Source: Sulfuricaulis sp. | GTDB taxonomy: Bacteria; Pseudomonadota; Gammaproteobacteria; Acidiferrobacterales; Sulfurifustaceae | Assembly: GCF_024653915.1 (NCBI RefSeq) | Contig: NZ_JANLGY010000011.1 | Location: 62,001 to 126,000, forward strand | Length of the DNA: 64,000 nt | Direction of reading: 5' to 3' | In this document: piece after piece, positions 20,388-29,575 of the stretch | How positions within the stretch are numbered: position 1 is the first letter of the stretch | How the letters are laid out: the number at the start of each line of letters is the position of its first letter | Position numbers and translations under genes: made by a program | Notes under the pieces: generated by a model | Database searches by the model: none | Seen by the model: only the letters and a program-made list of their open reading frames with translations | Told to the model about the DNA's origin: nothing

Positions 20388-21683
20388 GTGAAGCCTGACG
20401 ACGCCTCTCCAACGATCTGGGCCGTTGCGCTGGCCGCGTGCCTGTTGGCCGTGGTGCGGCCCGTGGCTGCCGCCGGGGCGCTGACGCTGGACGATTACTT
20501 CGCGCATGCGCTGACGCGCAGCGAGGTGGTCGCGACGCAGGGCGAACTGATCCAGCAGGCGGAGGAACGTTATCGCCAAGCGGGGTCTGCATTGCGCCCA
20601 ACTATCGATGGCGTCGCTTCCTATACCTGGCTGGACAAGGGGGCGCGCGACACGTCAGCGAATCCCGCGCGTCATCCCAACGCGCGAATTACCGCCACCC
20701 AGCCGCTGTTCCGCGGCTTCCGGGAATTCGCCTCGATGCGGCAGACGCAGGCACTGGTGGGCGCTCAGGGAGAGGATTATCGCCAGGCGCGCACGCAGCT
20801 GTTTAAGGACGTGGCGCAGAATTTTTACGACGTGCTGTCACTCGAACAAGACTTGAAGAATCTCGATGAGCAGATCAACTACAACCTCGAGCGCGAGAAG
20901 GAACTGCGCGATCGCGTGCGCATCGGCCGTTCGCGTACAGGCGAGACACTGACGGTGCAGAGCACGATAAGCACCCTGCGCGCGCAGGTCGAACAGTTGC
21001 GGGCCCAGCTCAGCGCCGCACGCGAGGCCTTCGCGTTCCTGAGCGGCCTGCCAGCCGCTACGCCGCTGCGTGATGTCGAGACCCTGCCAGTGAATTTGGA
21101 TGCGCTCGAGGCCTATCTTGTGCGGCTGGAGTTGCGTCCGGACGTGAAGGCGGCGCAGCAACGCCTGACCGCGGCGCAGGAAAACATCACCGTGGCACGC
21201 GGCGCGCGCCAGCCCTCGCTCGATCTGAACGCCAACCGTTACCTGGAACGCCGGGGCAGCCTTGAGAACGTCGATTGGGATGTGCAGCTGGCGCTGACGA
21301 TCCCGTTGTACGCCGGCGGAAGCCGGCAATCGCAGGTGCGCGAGGCGGTATCGCAGAGCACACAGGCCGAGCTGGGCGCAAGCCAGGTGCGCCGCCAGGC
21401 AGAGCAGGAAATCCGCTCGGTCTATCAAAGCGTGGTATTCGATCACTCGCAGCTTGAGGCGCTGGAGAAGGCGACCGAGGCGGCGCGCAAAAACTACGAA
21501 GTGCAACGGCGTGACTACCGCTTGGGGCTGGTCACGAACCTGGATGTGTTGCAGGCCCTGACCGCCTTTCAGGAAAACCAGCGGGCGCTGGACCGCGCGC
21601 GCTACACCGCGAAACTCGATTATCTCAAGCTGGAAGCAGCGGCCGTGCGTCGCCCGGCCGCGCCCGAAGAACCCACGCCATGA
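20388..21683 (+). CDS. TolC-family outer membrane efflux protein
   Basis: An outer membrane channel of about 431 residues. A signal peptide ends near the PVAAAG segment, and two repeats of the OEP domain are each rich in long helices (about residues 35-215 and 230-420). GTG 20388 was chosen because GGAGG lies ten bases upstream and a signal peptide follows. The stop overlaps the RND gene start by four bases (ATGA). No periplasmic adaptor gene lies between or beside them, which is unusual. Confidence 0.88.
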   Translation: MKPDDASPTIWAVALAACLLAVVRPVAAAGALTLDDYFAHALTRSEVVATQGELIQQAEERYRQAGSALRPTIDGVASYTWLDKGARDTSANPARHPNARITATQPLFRGFREFASMRQTQALVGAQGEDYRQARTQLFKDVAQNFYDVLSLEQDLKNLDEQINYNLEREKELRDRVRIGRSRTGETLTVQSTISTLRAQVEQLRAQLSAAREAFAFLSGLPAATPLRDVETLPVNLDALEAYLVRLELRPDVKAAQQRLTAAQENITVARGARQPSLDLNANRYLERRGSLENVDWDVQLALTIPLYAGGSRQSQVREAVSQSTQAELGASQVRRQAEQEIRSVYQSVVFDHSQLEALEKATEAARKNYEVQRRDYRLGLVTNLDVLQALTAFQENQRALDRARYTAKLDYLKLEAAAVRRPAAPEEPTP

Positions 21684-24600
21684 ACCTGCCTGAAATCGCC
21701 ATCCGCCGTCCGGTGTTCGCCTGGATGCTGATGGCGGCGCTGATCCTGTTCGGCGGGATCTCGGCCTCGCGCATGGGCATCAGCCAGTTGCCCGACGTGG
21801 ATTTCCCGGTGGTATCGATTCGCGTGGACTATCCTGGCGCCGCGCCCGAGGTCATCGAGACCAACGTCGTCGACGTCATCGAAGACGCGGTCATGACGGT
21901 GGAGGGCGTGCGCAGCGTGACCTCCACCGCGCGCTATGCCCAGGCGAGCATCAGCGTCGAGTTCGAGCTGTCGCGTGACATTGCCGACGCGCTGCAAGAG
22001 GTGCAGAATAAAGTCGCGGCGGCGCAGCGCCACCTGCCGACCGACATCGAGCCGCCGGTCATCAGCAAGACCAACCCCGAAGACCAGCCGATCCTGTGGA
22101 TGTCGGTCACGAGCGACCGGCACACGCTGCGCGAGCTGATGCGTTACGTGAAGGACTCGCTCAAGGACCGGTTCTCGTCCGTCAGCGGCGTCGGCGAGAT
22201 CACGCTCGGCGGCTACGTCGATCCCAACCTGCGCGTCTGGGTCTCGGGCAAGGAACTGAACCGCTACCAACTGGCGGTGACCGACGTGCTGAACGCGATC
22301 GTCGCCGAGCACTCGGAGCTGCCCGCCGGCCAGATCACCGCCGGGCTCAAGGAATACGACGTGCGCACCCTCGGCGAGGCCAAAACCGCCAAGGAGTTCG
22401 AGAACATCGTCATCAACCAGCGCGGCGGCCAGCCGGTCTACAGCCGCATCCGCCTGAGCCAGGTGGCGCAGATCGAGGACGGGCTGGATGACATCCGCCG
22501 CATCTCGCGCGCCAACGGCGAGCGCGCGGTCGGCATCGGCATCCGCAAGCAGCGCGGGTCGAACACCGTGGCCGTGGCGCAGGGCGTCAAGGCGCGCATG
22601 GCCGAGGTCGCCAAGCAGTTGCCGGAAGGCATGAAGATCGCCGTCAACTTCGACACCACCAAGTTCATCGAGGAGTCGGTGGACGAGTTCAAGATGGCGC
22701 TGGTGCTGTCGGCGCTCGCCACCGCGTTCGTGTGCTGGTTGTTTCTCGGCAGCTGGACCGCGACGCTGAACGTCATCCTGGCGATCCCGACGTCGATCAT
22801 CGGCACCTTCATCGTCCTGTACTTCTTCGGCTTCACGCTCAACACCTTCACGCTGCTGGGCCTGAGTCTCGCCATCGGCATCGTCGTGGACGACGCCATC
22901 ATGGTGCTGGAAAACATCGTGCGCCACCAGGAAAAGGGCGAGAACCGCGTGGAGGCGGCGCTCAAGGGTTCGCGCCAGGTCACTTTCGCCGCGCTGGCGG
23001 CGACGCTGGCGGTAGTCGCGATCTTCCTGCCGGTGGCGTTCATGAGCGGTGTCATCGGCAAGTTTTTCTTCCAGTTCGGTATTACCATGACGGTGGCGGT
23101 GCTGCTGTCGCTGCTGGAGGCGCTGACGCTGACGCCGATGCGCGCCTCGCAGTTCGTCCAGGCCGGCAGCCGCGTCACGCGCATGGGACGCGCGGCGGAT
23201 TTCGCGTTTCGCGCCGTGGCCGCGCTGTACCGCAAGCTGCTGGAGGTCGCATTGCGGCATCCTTGGATCATCATCGGCAGCTCGGCTCTGTTCTTCGCGG
23301 CCTCGTTCAGCACGCTCAATTTCATCAACAAGGAATTCATGCCGGCGCAGGACCAGAGCAGCTTCATCGTGCGCGCGCAGACGCCGGTGGATTCCTCGAT
23401 GGAGTTCACCGACTCGGTGATGCGCGAGGCCGAGAAATTCTTCGCTGCGCGTCCCGAAATCCGGCGCTACATGGTCGCGGTGGGTGGGTTCGGCACTGGC
23501 GGACAGTCGAATCTGGCAAACGCCTTCATCAGCATGAAACCGAAAGGCAGCCGCGGCATCGACCCGGAGGCCGGCCACGAACTGTCGCAGCAGGAGCTGA
23601 TGGCGGCCACGCGCGAAGCGCTCAAAAAGCTGGGCCTGAAGGTCTCGATCCAGGATCTGTCGCAGCGCGGTTTCACCGCCTCGCGCGGCTTTCCGATTGA
23701 GTTCGCGGTGCAGGGGCGCAACTGGGACAAGCTGGTGGAGTATTCCGAGACTATCATCGCGAAGCTCGACGCCACCGGTCTCGTGACCGACACCGACAGC
23801 GATTATCTGCTCGGCAAGCCGGAAATCCAGATCATCCCGGACCGCGAACGCGCCGCCGCGCGCGGCGTGAGCATCCAGGCCATCTCCCAGACGGTCAACG
23901 CCATGGTCGGCGGCGTCGTCGCCGGACAGTATTCCTCCGAGGGGCACCGCTACGACGTGCGCGTGCGGCTGCGCGACCAGGAGATCGACCGTATCGACCA
24001 GATCAAGCGACTGTACGTGCGCAACAATCGCGGCGAGCTGATCCCGCTCTCGGAGGTGGTGCAGGTGCGTGAGGCCAAGAGCCTGGCGCAGATCAACCGC
24101 AACGACCGCGAGCGCGCGATCAAGATATTCGCCAACGTCAAGGCCGGCGAGTCGCAGCAGGAGGCGCTGGATCGGGCGCAGGCCATCGCACGCGAGGTGT
24201 TGCCGCCGGAATACACGGTACGTTTCGTCGGCGGATCGCAGTCGTTCCAGGAATCGTTCGCGAGCCTGTGGTTCGTGCTGGTGCTCGGCGTGATCGTGGC
24301 GTACATGGTGCTGGCCTCGCAGTTCAACAGCTTCGTGCACCCGGTCACGGTGCTGATGGCGCTGCCGTTCAGCGTCTCGGGCGCGTTCCTGACGCTGCTG
24401 CTGTTCGACCATTCGCTCAACATTTTCAGCTTCATCGGCCTGATCCTGCTAATGGGCATCGTGAAGAAGAATTCCATTCTGCTGGTGGACTTCACCAACC
24501 AGGTGCGCGATCGCGGCGGTGTGACGGTGCGCGCGGCACTGATCGAGGCCTGTCCGATCCGGCTGCGCCCGATCCTGATGACTTCGTTCGCCACCATTGC

Positions 24601-24808
24601 CGCCGCGCTGCCGCTGGCGCTGGCCCTTGGTCCCGGCGCGGAGCTGCGCGCGCCCATGGCGATCGCGGTGATCGGCGGCGTGCTGGTATCCACGCTGCTC
24701 ACGCTGTTCGTCGTGCCTTGTGTGTACGAATTGCTGTCGCGCTTCGAACGCGACCGCCGTGCGGTGGAAAAACGGCAACAGGAGATTGTCGAAGCTACCA
24801 GGAACTAG
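21680..24808 (+). CDS. RND (HAE-1/AcrB type) efflux pump
   Basis: An inner-membrane proton-driven exporter of 1042 residues. The N-terminus (IAIRRPVFAWM) and the central membrane helices with LGLSLAIGIVVDDAIMVLENI carry the Asp pair of the proton relay. A second helix block includes GIVKKNSILLVDFTNQ. Length and layout match HAE-1 drug exporters. It is coupled to the TolC-family gene, and any adaptor must be encoded elsewhere. Confidence 0.93.
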   Translation: MNLPEIAIRRPVFAWMLMAALILFGGISASRMGISQLPDVDFPVVSIRVDYPGAAPEVIETNVVDVIEDAVMTVEGVRSVTSTARYAQASISVEFELSRDIADALQEVQNKVAAAQRHLPTDIEPPVISKTNPEDQPILWMSVTSDRHTLRELMRYVKDSLKDRFSSVSGVGEITLGGYVDPNLRVWVSGKELNRYQLAVTDVLNAIVAEHSELPAGQITAGLKEYDVRTLGEAKTAKEFENIVINQRGGQPVYSRIRLSQVAQIEDGLDDIRRISRANGERAVGIGIRKQRGSNTVAVAQGVKARMAEVAKQLPEGMKIAVNFDTTKFIEESVDEFKMALVLSALATAFVCWLFLGSWTATLNVILAIPTSIIGTFIVLYFFGFTLNTFTLLGLSLAIGIVVDDAIMVLENIVRHQEKGENRVEAALKGSRQVTFAALAATLAVVAIFLPVAFMSGVIGKFFFQFGITMTVAVLLSLLEALTLTPMRASQFVQAGSRVTRMGRAADFAFRAVAALYRKLLEVALRHPWIIIGSSALFFAASFSTLNFINKEFMPAQDQSSFIVRAQTPVDSSMEFTDSVMREAEKFFAARPEIRRYMVAVGGFGTGGQSNLANAFISMKPKGSRGIDPEAGHELSQQELMAATREALKKLGLKVSIQDLSQRGFTASRGFPIEFAVQGRNWDKLVEYSETIIAKLDATGLVTDTDSDYLLGKPEIQIIPDRERAAARGVSIQAISQTVNAMVGGVVAGQYSSEGHRYDVRVRLRDQEIDRIDQIKRLYVRNNRGELIPLSEVVQVREAKSLAQINRNDRERAIKIFANVKAGESQQEALDRAQAIAREVLPPEYTVRFVGGSQSFQESFASLWFVLVLGVIVAYMVLASQFNSFVHPVTVLMALPFSVSGAFLTLLLFDHSLNIFSFIGLILLMGIVKKNSILLVDFTNQVRDRGGVTVRAALIEACPIRLRPILMTSFATIAAALPLALALGPGAELRAPMAIAVIGGVLVSTLLTLFVVPCVYELLSRFERDRRAVEKRQQEIVEATRN

Positions 24809-24860
24809 TCTGGCAGGAATAATCCGAGTCGGCCTTGATGGCAATCGTACTGAATCCCGT

Positions 24861-26168
24861 TTAATGAAGTTTCATTCGCGGACGCGCACGTTGCTGCAGG
24901 AAATCCGAAAACATGAGCAGCAGCATCGGCAGCGTGCCGTGCAGTGCGCGCTGGTGCAGACGGTAAAGCATGCGGTAGGTCAGACGCGCGAACCAGCCCT
25001 CGATCATCATGTTCCCCATAAGATTGCCCATGATGTTTCCTAGCGTGGTGTAGTGCGCGAGTGATATCAGTGAGCCGCGGTCGCGGTAAATGAATTCAGG
25101 CAGTGACTTGCCATGTATCCGGCGGGCGACGGCTTTGACGAGTAGAGCGGCCTGCTGGTGCGCCGCCTGCGCCGTCGGTGGTACTGGCCTGTCCTTGCCC
25201 GGTTGCGGGCAAGAGGCGCAGTCGCCGATCGCGAATATATTGTCGTCGCGCGTGGTTTGCAACGTCGGACGCACCACCAGCTGGTTGAGCCGGTTGGTCT
25301 CGAGGCCGGCGAGTTCGCGCAGAAACGCCGGCGCTCGTATGCCGGCGGCCCAGACCCGGTGCGAGGCGTGAAAAAACTGGCCGTCATGCGTCTGCACGCC
25401 CTCGTCGATCACGCGCGTCACGCGCCGGCCGGTGTACACGTCTACCCCGATCTTGTGCAGCTGTTTTTCCGCGGCAGTGGAAAGCCGCTCTGGCAGCGCC
25501 GGCAGGATGCGGGCGGCGGCCTCGATGATGACAAGCTTGAGGTCTTGCTCCGGATTAATGCGGTCGAAGCCGTAGACCACGAGCTGGCGCGCCATATTGT
25601 GCATCTCCGCGGCCAGCTCCACGCCGGTAGCGCCGGCGCCCACGATCACGACCTGCAGCTGATGCGCTGACAAGCGCTCCGGATGTGTTTGCGCGTGGAT
25701 GTAATTGCGCATCACCGCGCGCTGGAAGCCGTCGGCCTGGTCGCGGTCGTCGATGAACACGCAATGCTCGCGCACACCCGGTATCCCGAAGTCGTTGCTG
25801 ACACTGCCGACCGCGAGCACCAGCGTGTCGTAGGGCAGCACGCGGCGCGGGACGAACTCGCGGCCGGCCTCGTCGAGCGTCGGCGCTAGGCTCACCTCGC
25901 GCCGGTCGCGGTCGAGGCCGTCCATGCGCCCGAGGCGGTATTCGAAATGATGCTGGTGCGCCTGGGCGATGTAGTCGACGTCGTTCTCATGCGAGTCGAA
26001 GGTGCCGGCCGCGACCTCGTGCAGCAGCGGCTTCCACAGGTGCGTGAGCTTGGCGTCCACGAGCGTGACCTGCGCCTGCTTCCGCTTCCCGAACTTGTCG
26101 CCGAGACGCGTGGCCAGCTCCAACCCACCCGCGCCGCCGCCGACGATCACGATCCGATGTGGCTTCAT
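24861..26168 (-). CDS. ndh: Type II NADH:quinone dehydrogenase
   Basis: A peripheral membrane flavoprotein of 435 residues that oxidises NADH with quinone without proton pumping. The FAD-binding motif VIVGGGAGGLELA is at the N-terminus and the NADH-binding motif VIVGAGATGVELAAE at about residue 175. IFAIGDCA is the second FAD contact. The C-terminal amphipathic region (LTYRMLYRLHQ) fits membrane attachment. Confidence 0.93.
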   Translation of the reverse strand: MKPHRIVIVGGGAGGLELATRLGDKFGKRKQAQVTLVDAKLTHLWKPLLHEVAAGTFDSHENDVDYIAQAHQHHFEYRLGRMDGLDRDRREVSLAPTLDEAGREFVPRRVLPYDTLVLAVGSVSNDFGIPGVREHCVFIDDRDQADGFQRAVMRNYIHAQTHPERLSAHQLQVVIVGAGATGVELAAEMHNMARQLVVYGFDRINPEQDLKLVIIEAAARILPALPERLSTAAEKQLHKIGVDVYTGRRVTRVIDEGVQTHDGQFFHASHRVWAAGIRAPAFLRELAGLETNRLNQLVVRPTLQTTRDDNIFAIGDCASCPQPGKDRPVPPTAQAAHQQAALLVKAVARRIHGKSLPEFIYRDRGSLISLAHYTTLGNIMGNLMGNMMIEGWFARLTYRMLYRLHQRALHGTLPMLLLMFSDFLQQRARPRMKLH

Positions 26169-26481
26169 GTCCTTATTCTACAGCGTTACAGAGCGCCGGC
26201 CTCGATAACAGTTATCTGCCGGTGTGCATGGTTCGTGAGGAAGCGCAAAGCAGGCAACTCGTGGAGACGCAGACACTTGAGACAAGGCTCGGTGTATCGA
26301 TATTCTTCGACTGCTGCAGTGTCAGTCGCGGCAAGGCACTGCGTTGGATTAATGGCTGGCTTGTGGACCGGGAATTCGCGACAGCCAGCTGGTCTGAGGT
26401 ATTATTGCCACCTGCCATATGGTGCAAAGGTTGGCGCCAGTCATATCTCTGGCTAGACTGGAATAACTACCCACACGGATT
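26169..26481. other. 313-bp divergent intergenic region
   Basis: It lies between ndh (minus strand) and the lipoprotein gene (plus strand), so it should hold both promoters. I see no FNR box, stem-loop or convincing gene. A short open frame across it has no protein-like features. Confidence 0.6.
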
Positions 26482-26487
26482 GTGACC

Positions 26488-27231
26488 ATGTTTATTCTTT
26501 TTCGCCCAATAATCATTGTTGTCCTGCTCTGCCTCGGTCTGGTGGCCTGCGCCGGTTCTACATTGCCCCCCGACCCGGCCGCTGGCGCCGATACGCAGCG
26601 GAGTTCACACTCCTCCGGCGTTGCCTACCGTGACAGACCGATCCACGTCATCGGGAGCGCACCGCCGCAAGTGAGCGTGAAGAATGATCCACGCCTGGGA
26701 AGTACCACGGCGAAGATCGGCATCGTCGAATTCAGCGACTACCAATGCTTCTATTGCCGGGATTTTCACCAGAAGCAATTCGCGCAGATCAAGAAGGACT
26801 ACGTCGATACCGGTGTGGTGCAGTTCATTCACAAGGATTTACCTCTTCGAATTCACGCGCAGGCCGTGCCCGCCGCCATGGCCGCCCATTGTGCAGGTGT
26901 GCAGGGCCGCTTCTGGGATATGCACGATGCCTTGTTTGCCCATCAGGGCCGGTTGGGCCAAAACCTGTATGCAGAGTTGTCACGCCAACTGAATCTGGAC
27001 GAGACAAAGTTCAGCGCTTGTTTCGAAGGCCAGGCCTTTGGGCAAGGTATCGGGCAGGACGTTAGCAGTGCCCGCAGGCTGGGGCTCACCGGCACGCCAT
27101 CGTTTTTGATCGGAACTATCGAGGGCGATACGCTGACCATCGTGCGCCAGTCACTCGGTGCCCCAGGATTTGAGGTGTTCGTGCAGGAAATCGAAAAACT
27201 GCGGCAGCTGTCCGTTACGTCTCCACGATAG
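26488..27231 (+). CDS. DsbA-like thioredoxin-fold lipoprotein
   Basis: A protein of about 247 residues with a lipoprotein signal (LVACAG lipobox) and a disordered Ser/Pro/Ala linker. The DsbA/DsbG-type thioredoxin fold carries CFYC in SDYQCFYCRDF at about residues 90-93 and the cis-Pro loop GTPSF. It is expected to act on periplasmic thiols. GTG 26482, six bases upstream, is an alternative start. Confidence 0.85.
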   Translation: MFILFRPIIIVVLLCLGLVACAGSTLPPDPAAGADTQRSSHSSGVAYRDRPIHVIGSAPPQVSVKNDPRLGSTTAKIGIVEFSDYQCFYCRDFHQKQFAQIKKDYVDTGVVQFIHKDLPLRIHAQAVPAAMAAHCAGVQGRFWDMHDALFAHQGRLGQNLYAELSRQLNLDETKFSACFEGQAFGQGIGQDVSSARRLGLTGTPSFLIGTIEGDTLTIVRQSLGAPGFEVFVQEIEKLRQLSVTSPR

Positions 27232-27284
27232 GAGTTCGCGAGGCATCGCTTTTATAATATACGGACAAACTCGGAAAAGATTCT

Positions 27285-27686
27285 ATGGCGGGGAAAAACT
27301 CCGGCCCGCGCAAGCCGACCGGCGCACTGGACAACAAGAAGCTCGATGACATCGTGGCCCGCGCTCATAAGGATCGCGACACGCGCCTGGCAGGTTACCG
27401 CGAGCAGTCACTGAGAATTCATCCATTGATTTGCGCACGCTGTGGCCGCACGTTCCTGCGCGAGAATTTGCACGAGTTGACGGTGCATCACAAGGACCAT
27501 AACCACGACAACAATCCCCCGGACGGCAGCAATTGGGAGAACCTCTGCCTCTATTGCCACGACAACGAACACCAGCGCTTCGCGCATCTGGTGCAAGGTT
27601 ATGACGTCAATATCGGGACGGAGAAAAAGACCGTGGCAACGCACAATCCCTTTGCCGGCCTTAAGGATATGCTCAAGAGCAAGTAG
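27285..27686 (+). CDS. yajD: YajD-family HNH nuclease
   Basis: A protein of 133 residues with two CXXC metal-binding pairs (CARCG and CLYC) around the HNH core LTVHHKDHNHDNN. This matches E. coli YajD in size and motif order. The biological substrate of YajD is not established. It lies alone between the lipoprotein gene and the DsrC-family gene. Confidence 0.88.
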   Translation: MAGKNSGPRKPTGALDNKKLDDIVARAHKDRDTRLAGYREQSLRIHPLICARCGRTFLRENLHELTVHHKDHNHDNNPPDGSNWENLCLYCHDNEHQRFAHLVQGYDVNIGTEKKTVATHNPFAGLKDMLKSK

Positions 27687-27798
27687 CTGGATGTCGAACT
27701 GTCGCGCGCAACGGCGACAGAATAATTTCCCCGTTGTTCGCGCGTGATTCCTATCACGACCGGGATATCTCCAAAGACCCGCGATAACCGGTCTCCGT

Positions 27799-27812
27799 TT
27801 GATTCAGGTCAA
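27799..27812 (+). promoter_or_regulatory. FNR-type box upstream of DsrC-family gene
   Basis: TTGATTCAGGTCAA matches TTGAT-N4-ATCAA at nine of ten positions. A perfect TATAAT lies at 27842-27847, about 39 bases from the box centre, longer than for class II sites. TACTTA at 27835-27840 would give the usual spacing. Confidence 0.6.
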
Positions 27813-27899
27813 GTGCATTCCAAACCATACGGGCTACTTAGTATAATGAAAGCCTTGTGTCCGAGGCTTGATGCCGTGACCGGTCAAGAGGAGATCATG

Positions 27900-28265
27900 A
27901 TGAAAGGTACTGTTCCCACAGCCTTTATTCGCAAACTCGATGTCGGCGGAAAGGAAGTGCTCACGGATTCCGAGGGCTATATCCTTAACCTGGAAGAATG
28001 GTCGGAGGACTTCGCGAATGCATTGGCAGCCCAGGAGCAGTTGCAGCTCACCGATGAGCACTGGGAGATCATCCGGTTTCTGCGCGAGTTTTTCGTCGAG
28101 CATGGCGTGCAAGCCAACGTGCGTGAGATGATCAAGCACTTTCGCATGAAGTGGGATCCCGAAAAGGGCAGCAACCGCTATCTCCATGAGATCTTTCCGC
28201 GTGGCGGTCCGCAGAAGCAGGGCAACCGTCTCGCCGGCTTGTTGCGCACCAAGGGCGAGCATTGA
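27900..28265 (+). CDS. Cysteine-less DsrC/TusE-family protein (RspA type)
   Basis: A protein of 121 residues with the DsrC fold (EWSEDFANALA, HWEIIRFLREFFVEHG, YLHEIFPRGGP). DsrC has two conserved C-terminal Cys and TusE one. This protein has none, ending RTKGEH, and so cannot carry sulfur on the DsrC arm. Cys-less members have been termed RspA and are thought to be regulatory. ATG 27900 is preferred to ATG 27897 because AGGAG lies six bases upstream. It is 30 bases before the cytochrome gene, in one operon under an FNR-type box. Confidence 0.82.
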   Translation: MKGTVPTAFIRKLDVGGKEVLTDSEGYILNLEEWSEDFANALAAQEQLQLTDEHWEIIRFLREFFVEHGVQANVREMIKHFRMKWDPEKGSNRYLHEIFPRGGPQKQGNRLAGLLRTKGEH

Positions 28266-28295
28266 TTGAAACAAGTCCAAGTTAAGGGGAATATT

Positions 28296-28784
28296 ATGTC
28301 GGCGACTAAAAATACCGTGGTGTATCGGGTGATCATCGGATTGTTGCTGCTCACTATTGTCGGTCTGGTCCTGAAGTTTGTAGTGCTGGGCAGGACCGGG
28401 ACCGAGGTGGATGGCAGGGTGACGATACTGCTCGATCCGTCCGAGCGCGTCGTGGTGCTGAACGAGATGCGCCAATTCCTCGTCGGCATCCAGCAGATGC
28501 TGGAGGCAGCAGAACGCAAAGACGCTGCCGCCATCGTGAAGATTACGCGTCCGCTCGGCATGGCGGCGGCACACGCGGTCCCGCCCGGATTGGCGGCAAA
28601 ATTGCCGCTGGAGTTCAAGACGCTGGGACACAGCGTGCACAACGACTTCGACCGCATCGCCATGGATGCTGAGGCCATGAATGATGTGCAGCTATCGCTG
28701 CGACAGCTCGGACAGACCATGAATAAATGTGTGGCGTGCCATGCCACGTACCAGATCGCACTCCCGCCCGGGCCCCGCCAGTAA
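28296..28784 (+). CDS. Membrane-anchored cytochrome c'-like protein
   Basis: A protein of 162 residues with one N-terminal membrane helix (about residues 10-31), then a mainly helical domain. A single CVACH haem motif lies near the C-terminus, followed by ATYQI. The C-terminal haem in a helical bundle is the cytochrome c' or c-556 layout. Such proteins bind NO or transfer electrons. The ATG at 28296 is preceded by AAGGGGAA. It is co-transcribed with the Cys-less DsrC-family gene. Confidence 0.7.
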   Translation: MSATKNTVVYRVIIGLLLLTIVGLVLKFVVLGRTGTEVDGRVTILLDPSERVVVLNEMRQFLVGIQQMLEAAERKDAAAIVKITRPLGMAAAHAVPPGLAAKLPLEFKTLGHSVHNDFDRIAMDAEAMNDVQLSLRQLGQTMNKCVACHATYQIALPPGPRQ

Positions 28785-28842
28785 GTACACCCGTTTCGCC
28801 CGGTTTTTCCTGTGAGGCTGCATCATGTGCGGCCCTTTCTTT

Positions 28843-28856
28843 TTGACCTGCATCAA
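28843..28856 (+). promoter_or_regulatory. FNR-type box upstream of radical SAM-ubiUV operon
   Basis: TTGACCTGCATCAA matches TTGAT-N4-ATCAA at nine of ten positions. The -10 hexamer TAAAAT at 28879-28884 lies 32 bases from the box centre and sits in the same TAAAATTCCGG context as the first nirS promoter. Transcription would start near 28891. Confidence 0.75.
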
Positions 28857-28909
28857 GCGCGCATGCCGATGATGTGCCTAAAATTCCGGATTCTCGGAGG
28901 TCCAGCGCA

Positions 28910-29545
28910 ATGGCTGAAACAAGGGAAACGGCGAGGCTGGCCGGCCCAGAGCAAACTGTCGGTTATACCCTGCACGGCAACCGGTATCTCAACATTACCA
29001 ACCGCTGTTCGTTGCGCTGTGCATTCTGCCCGAAATTCAACGACGAATGGACGGTGCAGGAATACCAACTGCGACTCGATCATGATCCTGCGCTCGAGGA
29101 AATCGTCGCGGCGGCGGGCAATCCGGAGGATTATCAGGAGATCGTGTTCTGCGGTCTGGGAGAACCCACTCTACGGCTGTATACGCTGCTGGATGTGGCG
29201 ACCCGCATACGGCATCGCGTCAAACGGATACGCATCAACACCGACGGGCTCGCCAGTTTTGTTTACGGGCGTGATGTGACGCCCGATATGGAAGGCCTGA
29301 TCGATGCGCTGTCGGTATCGCTGAATGCCCAGAACGCGGATATCTATAACCGGCATTGTCGTCCGAAACTGCCGGGCTCTTACGGGGCGATGCTGGATTT
29401 TGTGAGGCGTGCGCGCGAATTTATCCCGGACGTTACCCTGACCGCTATCGATGGACTCTCCGGCGTTGATATTTCGGCGTGTGAAAAGATCGCGCATGAC
29501 CTTGGAGTAAAATTCCGGCATCGCGTGCTGGACGTTGTCGGCTGA
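28910..29545 (+). CDS. Radical SAM protein, TatD-linked family
   Basis: A protein of 211 residues. ATG 28910 was chosen because GGAGG lies nine bases upstream. The SAM cluster motif is CSLRCAFC, followed by VFCGLGEPTLRL (the GGEP-like segment), INTDG and SVSLNAQNADIYNRHCRP. This pattern matches the small radical SAM proteins often found beside tatD. The reaction is unknown, and no tatD lies here. It is instead the first gene of the ubiU-ubiV operon, which points to a role in anaerobic quinone synthesis or a linked cofactor. Confidence 0.78.
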   Translation: MAETRETARLAGPEQTVGYTLHGNRYLNITNRCSLRCAFCPKFNDEWTVQEYQLRLDHDPALEEIVAAAGNPEDYQEIVFCGLGEPTLRLYTLLDVATRIRHRVKRIRINTDGLASFVYGRDVTPDMEGLIDALSVSLNAQNADIYNRHCRPKLPGSYGAMLDFVRRAREFIPDVTLTAIDGLSGVDISACEKIAHDLGVKFRHRVLDVVG

Positions 29546-29575
29546 TTTATTCGCGCCATGCCCCCCACGGGAAAA

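Noticed and set aside
21620-24412. A 930-codon open frame on the minus strand opposite the TolC and RND genes
   Set aside because: It is rich in Arg, His, Asp and Ala in the way typical of the antisense of GC-rich genes, has no domain and mirrors an unmistakable RND pump.
26159-26485. A 108-codon plus-strand frame between ndh and the lipoprotein gene
   Set aside because: No ribosome site, Trp- and Cys-rich irregular composition, and overlap with the ndh start.
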